A DNA stretch of 5,031 nucleotides from CAZTLE01 sp964614415 (lineage in GTDB: Bacteria; Bacteroidota; Bacteroidia; Flavobacteriales; Flavobacteriaceae): assembly GCA_964614415.1 (NCBI GenBank), contig CAZTLE010000250.1, positions 1-5,031 of the forward strand. The letters run 5' to 3'. Below, piece by piece: positions 1-5,031 of this stretch (positions are counted from its first letter, which is position 1; the number at the start of each line of letters is the position of its first letter). The notes beneath the pieces were generated by a model. That model was not told the origin of the DNA, did not search any database, and was given only the letters and a program-made list of their open reading frames with translations. Both the position numbers and the translations under genes were made by a program.

Positions 1-215
1 TTCCCACTGAGAACTTTTCAGAAATCAAGGTGAAAGTGAAAGAAATTATTAAGACGGCCACAAGGCACAAAGACAAGAAAGTCGTCAAACTGCTTAAGGA
101 ATTGGTTCCTGAATACAAAAGTGAGAACTCGAGATTCGAAGATCTGGATGGTCCCGAAGAGGAGGCATCCCATTCGAAAGAAGCTAAATTACAACGTCCC
201 CGCATGGCCAAATAA
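1..215 (+). CDS. C-terminal end of a FlaA1/CapD-like nucleoside-diphosphate-sugar epimerase/dehydratase (5' end outside window)
   Basis: The reading frame is open from the window edge (first full codon at base 3) to TAA at 213-215, giving 70 visible residues. The visible part contains LVPEY (about residues 34-38) followed by a SENSRFEDLD stretch. This resembles the extreme C-terminus of the membrane-anchored polysaccharide biosynthesis proteins of Bacteroidota, whose catalytic part is a short-chain dehydrogenase-type NDP-sugar 4,6-dehydratase or epimerase. None of the catalytic region is in the window, so the activity is inferred from this tail and from the capsule export genes that follow. 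About 21 polar, charged residues follow the FEDLD motif; they look like a disordered tail. A GTG at base 30 could be read as a start, but the frame continues upstream without a stop, so it is more likely an internal valine. The alternative is another protein with a similar tail; the family call is moderate. Confidence 0.7.
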   Translation, partial: PTENFSEIKVKVKEIIKTATRHKDKKVVKLLKELVPEYKSENSRFEDLDGPEEEASHSKEAKLQRPRMAK

Positions 216-247
216 TTGGCGGCATGTGGCGATAAAGTATATATTTG
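216..247 (+). promoter_or_regulatory. Candidate Bacteroidota-type promoter for the export operon
   Basis: The gap between the upstream stop (213-215) and the wza-like start (267) contains TATATTTG at 240-247, an exact match to the Bacteroidota -7 consensus TAnnTTTG. A TTG at 216-218 fits the -33 element, with 21 bases between the two boxes, inside the range usually accepted. Transcription would start near 252-256 and give a leader of only about 11-15 bases. The -33 TTG directly abuts the upstream TAA. This would let the export genes be transcribed separately from the upstream sugar-nucleotide gene, although read-through is also possible. The match is to a short degenerate consensus in AT-rich DNA, so it remains a candidate. 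Confidence 0.45.
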
Positions 248-266
248 CATCAATTATGAGTTCCCA

Positions 267-1031
267 ATGATGAAAATCTTACCTGTGTTCCCCGTATTGG
301 CGTTGCTCGTCATGAGTTCATGCGCCACTAAGAAAGAGATCATCTATTTTCAGGACATCGAAGAACTTGACCTTCAAGAAATTAGTCAGAATTTCGAGCC
401 TATTATAGAGAAGAATGATATTCTCTACATCTCTGTTTCCTCAATGAATGAGGAGGTTGTTAAACCTTTTCAACGCGCGTCAACTGCGGCTGCCACTGCA
501 ACAAATCTCAATCCGGGCCTTCAGGGGTATCTGGTTGGAAGCGATGGCACCATTCAGTTTCCGGTTCTCGGAGCTATCGATGTCGCCGGAAAAACGCGTA
601 AAGATGTGCAGGGTTCATTGAAAGAACAACTCTCTGCCTTTGTAACCGATGTTGTGGTCGATGTACGTATCATGAATTTCAAGGTTACTGTGCTTGGAGA
701 GGTCAATAACCCGGGTGTGTACACGATCGATGACGAGCGCGTCACATTACCTCAGGCTCTTGGCCTGGCGGGCGATCTTACGGAGGATGGCCAACGCGAC
801 AGGGTAGTGGTCATTCGTGAAGAAAACGGAAAGCAACGCATATCACGGATCGACCTTACGGGTTCCGATTTGTTTTCCAGCCCGTTTTTCTTCTTAAAGC
901 AGAATGATGTTGTGTACGTGGAACCCTCGCTCAGAGGAGTTAAGAAGTCCGGATTCATTCCCGATATTCCCGCCCTCCTTTCCCTGGCAACTGTTGTTCT
1001 AAGTGCAACCATCCTCATTACCCGAATCTAG
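267..1031 (+). CDS. wza: Wza-like polysaccharide export outer-membrane lipoprotein
   Basis: This 254-residue protein is predicted to form the periplasmic/outer-membrane part of a capsule or exopolysaccharide export channel. Residues 3-18 are a hydrophobic lipoprotein signal ending in MSSC, so Cys19 would be lipidated. The residues after it (ATKKE) are not an acidic surface-export signal, which fits a periplasm-facing anchor. The polysaccharide export (Poly_export) domain spans about residues 45-135, including NDILYISVSS and later GYLVGSDGTIQFPVLG. One SLBB-type domain follows from about 138, with VLGEVNNPGVY, and the segment ends in DVVYVEP (214-220). Residues 234-252 are a hydrophobic helix at the extreme C-terminus. 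At 254 residues with one clear SLBB unit, it is shorter than E. coli Wza (about 380), as is common in Bacteroidota. The start is ATG at 267 (a second ATG follows at 270), because the signal peptide begins exactly there; a TTG at 216 would add 17 residues that spoil the signal. There is no clear Shine-Dalgarno sequence. The stop is four bases before the kinase gene, so the two are surely co-transcribed. Confidence 0.9.
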   Translation: MMKILPVFPVLALLVMSSCATKKEIIYFQDIEELDLQEISQNFEPIIEKNDILYISVSSMNEEVVKPFQRASTAAATATNLNPGLQGYLVGSDGTIQFPVLGAIDVAGKTRKDVQGSLKEQLSAFVTDVVVDVRIMNFKVTVLGEVNNPGVYTIDDERVTLPQALGLAGDLTEDGQRDRVVVIREENGKQRISRIDLTGSDLFSSPFFFLKQNDVVYVEPSLRGVKKSGFIPDIPALLSLATVVLSATILITRI

Positions 1032-1035
1032 CGCC

Positions 1036-3435
1036 ATGAATCAACCCCTTCAACATCCGGAACGAAATGAGACCACGACATTGCGGGAGCTGATCATGAA
1101 GTATGTTCGGTACTGGTACCTGTTTGTGCTTGGTGTTGTGGTAGCCCTGGTAATTTCGAAAGTCTATCTCAGATATGCCGAAAATGTGTACAACACGGTG
1201 GGTACGATCATTATTAAAGAAGACCGAAATAACCGAAGCATTGACCTGAGCAACTTTTCCAACTTCAGAAGCTTTTTTTCAAGTTATAATGGAGGCCGAC
1301 TCAATAACGAAATTGCCATTCTGAAGTCAAATCGGCTCATCTCAAAGACCATTGACAACCTTAACCTGAATGTGTCTTATGCCTCCGAGGGAAATTTAAA
1401 AACATCAAGCCTCTATCGGTTTAAGCCTATTGAAGTTAAGTTCATTAACTTCAAGGAAAACTTTAAAAATAAAGGTATTCCAAAGTTGTACTTTGAGATC
1501 CTTTCTTTAACTGAATACAAGCTTACCAATGACAGCGGAAGTATCTCCGAAGTACATGCATTCGGAGAACAGGTTTCATTGCCATACTGCGACTTCATAG
1601 TAATACCTGATTATGAAGATCCGGAAGTATTCAAGCAGCACATCGGACTCTTGATATCAATGGTGTATCAATCAACCGACAAGCTCGCAAACTCCTTCAA
1701 AAGTCGCCTTAACGTTGATAATTCTGTAGAGAACAGTAATGTGGTGACCATCTCTATGAATACGGTCAACCCGGAACGCACAGAAGACTTTATAAACGAA
1801 TTGATCGAGCAGTATAATAAAGACGCCCGTGAGGATAAAGGCATGGTCGCGCAGAAAACTTCTGAATTTATTGCCGATCGGCTTCAGATCATTGAGCAGG
1901 AACTGGACTCCGTAGAACGGGACAAAGTCGTCTTTAAAAGTGACAATCGAATTGTCGATATCCCGTCTGAGGCCGAGATATCACTGGCCGGGGCTTTCGA
2001 GTTCGACAAGCAGCAAACAGCGGTTGAAACCAAGATAGAGCTTGCCAGGACGGTGATCGATTACATTGAAAAATCTGAACCTTCCAGCCTCCTGCCCGAA
2101 AATATTGGTTTCGATCAGGACGAAGTGGGTACGGCCATTATAGCACATAACGAACTTGTCTTGCAGCGTTCCAAATTGCTGAAGTCGTCTACTGAGCAGA
2201 ACCCGGTTATCATAAGCCTTGATGATCAGATAGACGTGCTTAGAAACAACATTGTTTCCGGATTGGCAAACACCCGAAGTGCTCTTGAAATAGAACTTCG
2301 GAATGTGGCTTCCAAAGGATATAGAATTGACTCCGAACTACGGCAGATCCCGCAAAAGGAGAAAGTATACCGCGGTATTGAACGTCAGCAGAACATCAAA
2401 GAGCAATTATACCTGTTCCTGCTTCAGCAGCGGGAAGAGGCCTCCCTGTCACTGGCAGCCACATCTACGAAAGCGAAGGTGGTAGACTTTGTGTATACCT
2501 CCAAGTCACCCATCGCCCCAAACAGGCAGTTTGTTACCATGCTGGCGCTTTTCGCCGGCCTTTTGGTTCCTTTTGCATTTTTGTACGGCCGATTCCTGCT
2601 GAATAACAAAGTTGTTGAGCGAGGTGATGTGGAACGTATTTTGGGCAATCATATGTTTTTGGGCGAATTGCCAAGAATAGGCAAGGGGCAGCGCGAACTT
2701 ATCGAATCGAATGACAGGACTATCCTGGCCGAGTGCTTTCGGATCCTGCGGACAAACCTGCAATATTATAACACGAATTCCAAGGATTCAGGTCACGGGA
2801 AGACCATCTTCGTTACTTCCTCCGTAAAAGGGGAAGGAAAGACCATGGTGGCCTTTAACCTGGCATTGGCCATGTCGTTTACCGGTAAGAAAGTGGTCAT
2901 CGTCGGAGCGGATATTAGAAATCCTCAGTTGGGTCGGTATCTCACCGAGGATCGAAGTGAACTTCGATCCCATACCGGAATTACGGAATACCTGATCAGA
3001 GAGGAGACTACGGCAGACGATCTAATAATTAAGGGTGCCTATAAGGACGCGAATCTGGATGTTGTTATATCAGGAGCCATTCCACCGAACCCCGCGGAAT
3101 TGCTTATGCAGCCCAGAACTCGTGAACTGTTTGCGGCGCTGAAAGAGAAATACGATTATGTGATTGTCGATACCGCGCCTTGTATGCTGGTTACCGATAC
3201 CATCATTATCAACAATCTGGCGGATGTCACACTCTATGTGATTAGAGCACATTACACCGATAAGAAGATCCTGGAGTTCCCGAAAGATGCTATTGCCGAC
3301 GGACGCTTATCACGGGTGGCCTTTGTGTTGAACGCCGTTAAGACCTTAAACTTCGGATACGGCAATAAGTACGGCTATACCTACGCCTTTGGTAACGAGA
3401 AGAAGTCTTTACTGCAAAGGCTGTTCAAGAGATAA
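1036..3435 (+). CDS. wzc: Wzc-like polysaccharide co-polymerase with BY-type tyrosine autokinase domain
   Basis: This 799-residue inner-membrane protein is predicted to control polymer length and export by ATP-driven cycles of tyrosine autophosphorylation. It begins with a short cytoplasmic segment, then a first membrane helix (about 27-44) and a Wzz-type chain-length domain. A long periplasmic part with helical, coiled-coil-like stretches (about 275-300 and 370-430) follows, then a GNVR-type region (about 430-498, ending SPIAPNR) and a second membrane helix (about 499-520). The cytoplasmic kinase follows. E566, R569 and R572 fit the EX2RX2R oligomerisation motif. Walker A is SSVKGEGKT (595-603; K602). 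Walker A' is VVIVGADIRNP with D626, but glycine replaces the usual first aspartate. Walker B is YVIVDTAP with D712. The tail carries four closely spaced tyrosines (775, 779, 781, 783), the likely phosphorylation cluster, then a basic end. Fusion of both parts in one chain is the proteobacterial/Bacteroidota arrangement; Firmicutes split them. ATG at 1036 lies four bases after the wza-like stop; an in-frame GTG at 1003 would overlap that gene and add nothing recognisable. Confidence 0.95.
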   Translation: MNQPLQHPERNETTTLRELIMKYVRYWYLFVLGVVVALVISKVYLRYAENVYNTVGTIIIKEDRNNRSIDLSNFSNFRSFFSSYNGGRLNNEIAILKSNRLISKTIDNLNLNVSYASEGNLKTSSLYRFKPIEVKFINFKENFKNKGIPKLYFEILSLTEYKLTNDSGSISEVHAFGEQVSLPYCDFIVIPDYEDPEVFKQHIGLLISMVYQSTDKLANSFKSRLNVDNSVENSNVVTISMNTVNPERTEDFINELIEQYNKDAREDKGMVAQKTSEFIADRLQIIEQELDSVERDKVVFKSDNRIVDIPSEAEISLAGAFEFDKQQTAVETKIELARTVIDYIEKSEPSSLLPENIGFDQDEVGTAIIAHNELVLQRSKLLKSSTEQNPVIISLDDQIDVLRNNIVSGLANTRSALEIELRNVASKGYRIDSELRQIPQKEKVYRGIERQQNIKEQLYLFLLQQREEASLSLAATSTKAKVVDFVYTSKSPIAPNRQFVTMLALFAGLLVPFAFLYGRFLLNNKVVERGDVERILGNHMFLGELPRIGKGQRELIESNDRTILAECFRILRTNLQYYNTNSKDSGHGKTIFVTSSVKGEGKTMVAFNLALAMSFTGKKVVIVGADIRNPQLGRYLTEDRSELRSHTGITEYLIREETTADDLIIKGAYKDANLDVVISGAIPPNPAELLMQPRTRELFAALKEKYDYVIVDTAPCMLVTDTIIINNLADVTLYVIRAHYTDKKILEFPKDAIADGRLSRVAFVLNAVKTLNFGYGNKYGYTYAFGNEKKSLLQRLFKR
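2949..2970. repeat. Perfect inverted repeat inside the kinase gene (10-bp arms, 2-base spacer)
   Basis: GGATCGAAGT (2949-2958) is followed by GA and then by its exact reverse complement ACTTCGATCC (2961-2970). As RNA it could fold into a 9-bp stem closed by a TGAA tetraloop; as DNA it looks like a palindromic protein-binding site. It lies in the coding sequence for residues about 638-645 of the Wzc-like protein, in a variable, charged stretch between Walker A' and Walker B. No T-tract follows, so it is not a standard terminator. Its function is unknown and it may be accidental. Confidence 0.6.
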
Positions 3436-3469
3436 GTCCTCTTTATTCATCCCTGCAAAACCCAAATCC

Positions 3470-4810
3470 ATGAAACACGTCATTTTAATTGTCTTTTTGT
3501 GTGGTTCTTCCCTGCTTTATTCTCAGAAAATAGATTTCGAAGGAAGTGTCGAGGTCAATGGAGCGGTGGGAAGCGAAGATGTTATTCCGTTTTGGATGTT
3601 CACCAATAGCAGTACGGAATTTGGTGCCCTCAGTAATTTTTCCGGTACCGGAGAGGTCATAGGTACGTATGATATCTCCGAAAATGCTTCGGTAGAAGCC
3701 GGAGGTTCCTTTTTTTACCGGGATGATGTGACCGATGAATTTCAACGCAGGGAGCTGTATGCGCGATTTCAAAACAACTGGTTGCGGGTTACACTGGGAG
3801 CCAAAGCCTCTGAGACGCTAAATGAAGGGCTCTCCGCTACGAATAAGAACTTCCTCTGGTCGAACAACGCCAGACCTATCCCAGGCCTTCTCATTGAAGC
3901 TAATGAACCCATACGGATTTCGGATGTATTTGGAATAGATTGGGGGATAGGGCACTATGTTATGAATGATGATCGCTATGTTGAGGATACCCGCATCCAT
4001 TACAAGCGCCTGGCGTTGGTAGTTACCCTTAACGAAAATCACAAACTGACCGGACGGATCCAACATTTCGCACAATGGGCAGGTACCTCTCCCGAGGTGG
4101 GCGATCTGGAGAGCGATTTCTCGGCTTTCGTTGACGTGTTCTTTGCCCGACGATCTAAAGAAGTCCTGGTAGATGGCGAATTATTGAATGCGGTGGGCAA
4201 TCATCTGGGAAGTTACCTCCTTGACTACGAGTTTAATACCAATATAGGAGCATTTTCCATCTCTCATGAGCATCCGTTCGAGGATGGGTCCGGAACACGG
4301 CTGGCGAACTTCCCCGATGGAGTTTGGGCCGTTTTCTTTGAGCCTTCGAATAGCAGGATATTTGATGCGTTCCAGTATGAATTCATTACAACGACCGATC
4401 AGGGTAACTCTCCTACAGCCGGAGTGGATAACTATTTCAATAATAGTGTATACCGAAGCGGATGGACCTACGAACAGAATATTATCGGACTGCCTTTTGT
4501 ATTGTTCGACAGGACCACTCAAATAGGTCCGCTTAACTCACCCATAGTCGGAAACCGGATTGTAGCCCATAATTTTGGTGCTTCGGGGCAGATAAATAAG
4601 ATCGCGTGGAAATTGAAATCAACGGCTGTCACCAACAAGGGGCTGGCCGGTGTTCCCTTTGATCCGGAACTAAGGAACTGGTACAACTATCTCTTGTTAT
4701 CCTATACAAATGAAGCCTACGGTACGATTTCTCTCAGTGCTGGTGCAGACTTCGGAAATCTCACGGATACCAATTTTGGAGGCGGTATCGGATATCGTTA
4801 TTCGTTCTGA
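3470..4810 (+). CDS. wzi: Wzi-like outer-membrane capsule assembly protein
   Basis: This 446-residue protein is predicted to be an outer-membrane beta-barrel of the capsule assembly Wzi family, which in E. coli binds the exported polymer and helps attach it to the cell surface. Residues 1-18 or 1-19 form a signal peptide (hydrophobic MKHVILIVFL, then a likely cut near LLYSQ). Family-like segments include PFWMFTNSSTEFG (40-52), LWSNNARPIPG (129-139), HYVMNDDRYVEDTRIHYKRL (162-181), HFAQWAGTSP (199-208), NHLGSYLLDYEF (244-255) and YRSGWTYEQNIIG (328-340). The alternating hydrophobic and polar strands, many aromatic residues and terminal phenylalanine (GYRYSF) are typical of barrels. Its length is close to E. 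coli Wzi (about 480). ATG at 3470 is chosen because the signal peptide starts there; an upstream GTG at 3389 overlaps the kinase gene and would bury the signal. The 34-base gap after the kinase shows no terminator or good promoter, so it is probably the last gene of the same operon. The cysteine at position 11 is not in a proper lipobox. Confidence 0.9.
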   Translation: MKHVILIVFLCGSSLLYSQKIDFEGSVEVNGAVGSEDVIPFWMFTNSSTEFGALSNFSGTGEVIGTYDISENASVEAGGSFFYRDDVTDEFQRRELYARFQNNWLRVTLGAKASETLNEGLSATNKNFLWSNNARPIPGLLIEANEPIRISDVFGIDWGIGHYVMNDDRYVEDTRIHYKRLALVVTLNENHKLTGRIQHFAQWAGTSPEVGDLESDFSAFVDVFFARRSKEVLVDGELLNAVGNHLGSYLLDYEFNTNIGAFSISHEHPFEDGSGTRLANFPDGVWAVFFEPSNSRIFDAFQYEFITTTDQGNSPTAGVDNYFNNSVYRSGWTYEQNIIGLPFVLFDRTTQIGPLNSPIVGNRIVAHNFGASGQINKIAWKLKSTAVTNKGLAGVPFDPELRNWYNYLLLSYTNEAYGTISLSAGADFGNLTDTNFGGGIGYRYSF

Positions 4811-4855
4811 TAAAAAAATACCCCTCCGAATCCGCCTTAGGCGGAGAAGGAGGGG
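4811..4855 (-). terminator. Rho-independent terminator between convergent genes, oriented for the minus strand
   Basis: Bases 4821-4855 form a mirror-perfect hairpin. An outer 7-bp stem pairs CCCCTCC (4821-4827) with GGAGGGG (4849-4855), and an inner 6-bp stem pairs TCCGCC (4831-4836) with GGCGGA (4840-4845). A TTA loop closes it, and a symmetric GAA/GAA internal loop separates the stems. On the plus side no T-tract follows (CTGATTGATC). On the minus side the hairpin is followed by TATTTTTTTA (complement of 4811-4820), the classic layout of an intrinsic terminator. It lies 34 bases past the stop of the minus-strand T9SS gene. It starts only 10 bases after the Wzi-like stop, so it may also slow or protect the 3' end of the capsule transcript. 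Confidence 0.85.
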
Positions 4856-4867
4856 CTGATTGATCAG
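4856..4867. repeat. Short inverted repeat next to the terminator
   Basis: CTGAT-TG-ATCAG is a 5-bp-arm inverted repeat directly beside the hairpin, in the 3' untranslated region of the minus-strand gene. It is short enough to be chance. I list it only because it occupies the remaining intergenic bases, where I see no other element. Confidence 0.3.
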
Positions 4868-4889
4868 TGAATGAAATCTATGAGAAAAA

Positions 4890-5031
4890 TTACTCCTTAA
4901 TCAATCGTTTTACAGTTTGACCTGTTTCTCCCTGGATCTGTACGAGGTACGTTCCAGTAGATAGTTGCGATACATTGACGGTCTTCTGCTCGCCCATGTT
5001 ATTCAGGTCTATGTTTTGGATCAGTCTACCG
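4890..5031 (-). CDS. C-terminal end of a secreted protein with type A T9SS (Por) sorting domain (5' end outside window)
   Basis: On the minus strand an open frame enters from the window edge and stops at TAA (complement of 4890-4892), leaving 46 visible residues. They begin GRLIQNIDLN, continue through VNVSQLSTGTYLVQIQGE and end TVKRLIKE. This is the typical end of the type A Por secretion sorting domain: a GRLI strand, the L(S/P)xGxYLV(Q/K)I strand and a basic KRLIK finish. Such domains direct proteins with an N-terminal signal peptide through the type IX secretion system, where the domain is cut off and the cargo is often attached to the surface. The cargo part is outside the window, so its function (enzyme, adhesin or other) cannot be told. 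It converges on the capsule genes and ends in its own terminator, so there is no operon link with them. The frame is too short here to appear in a length-filtered ORF list. Confidence 0.88.
   Translation of the reverse strand, partial: GRLIQNIDLNNMGEQKTVNVSQLSTGTYLVQIQGETGQTVKRLIKE

Noticed and set aside
216..266. TTG at 216 as the start of the Wza-like protein
   Set aside because: It adds 17 residues in front of a complete lipoprotein signal peptide that starts at ATG 267, and it coincides with the candidate -33 promoter element.
1003..1035. GTG at 1003 as the start of the Wzc-like protein
   Set aside because: It would overlap the end of the Wza-like gene and add a segment without similarity to the family; ATG 1036 gives the normal spacing.
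1544..1568. Inverted repeat TCTCCGAA ... TTCGGAGA with a 9-base spacer inside the kinase gene
   Set aside because: Eight-base arms with a free spacer are expected about once by chance in a window of this size.
3389..3469. GTG at 3389 as the start of the Wzi-like protein
   Set aside because: It would put 27 polar residues before a typical signal peptide and overlap the kinase tail.
3500..3504. Cysteine 11 of the Wzi-like protein as a lipobox
   Set aside because: The residues before it (VFL) lack a small residue at -1, and a normal signal peptidase I site follows near residue 18.
3641..3652. 12-base palindrome TCCGGTACCGGA in the Wzi-like gene
   Set aside because: Six-base half-sites without spacer are expected by chance and it lies in ordinary coding sequence.
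3485..3772. 95-residue minus-strand open frame opposite the start of the Wzi-like gene
   Set aside because: It overlaps the signal peptide and first strands of a clear gene and has no family signature of its own.
4181..4522. 113-residue open frame on the minus strand inside the Wzi-like gene
   Set aside because: It lies fully opposite a well-supported coding gene, shows no recognisable motif and has no promoter or terminator of its own; it is a shadow frame.
1..5031. CRISPR arrays, tRNA/rRNA genes, insertion sequences, toxin-antitoxin or defence genes
   Set aside because: I saw no repeat-spacer pattern, structural RNA, transposase or defence motif on reading either strand; nearly all bases are accounted for by capsule export genes and one T9SS gene end.

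Overview
The window comes from a Bacteroidota genome, most likely of the flavobacterial branch. Three things point there: a Por-type (type IX secretion) C-terminal sorting domain on the minus strand, a Bacteroidota-type promoter (TTG, then TAnnTTTG), and start sites without clear Shine-Dalgarno sequences. The Wza/Wzc/Wzi-like proteins are also of the Bacteroidota kind. I cannot name a genus from sequence alone.

Layout on the plus strand: (1) bases 1-215 hold the last 70 codons of a gene that looks like a FlaA1/CapD-type nucleoside-diphosphate-sugar epimerase/dehydratase. (2) A 51-base gap carries a good promoter candidate. (3) A Wza-like outer-membrane polysaccharide export lipoprotein (254 aa) starts at 267. 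(4) Four bases later, a Wzc-like polysaccharide co-polymerase fused to a BY-type tyrosine autokinase (799 aa) starts at 1036. (5) After 34 bases comes a Wzi-like outer-membrane capsule assembly barrel (446 aa), 3470-4810. On the minus strand, bases 4890-5031 encode the last 46 residues of a large or unknown-size secreted protein ending in a type A T9SS sorting domain. This convergent gene is too short inside the window to show as a conventional ORF. A strong 35-base hairpin lies between the convergent genes, with its T-tract on the side that serves the minus-strand gene.

How the genes work together: the sugar-nucleotide enzyme would supply a precursor. The Wzc-like protein spans the inner membrane and controls chain length and export through ATP-dependent tyrosine autophosphorylation. 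The Wza-like lipoprotein continues the export path through the periplasm to the outer membrane. The Wzi-like barrel would anchor or organise the polymer at the surface. This is the export and assembly end of a Wzx/Wzy-type capsule or exopolysaccharide locus. No polymerase, flippase, glycosyltransferase or tyrosine phosphatase is visible here.

I see no undescribed system. The window is a recognisable capsule export operon. The points worth a second look are small: a perfect 10-bp-arm palindrome inside the kinase gene, an altered Walker A' motif, the strand bias of the terminator, and the promoter placed directly after the upstream stop codon.
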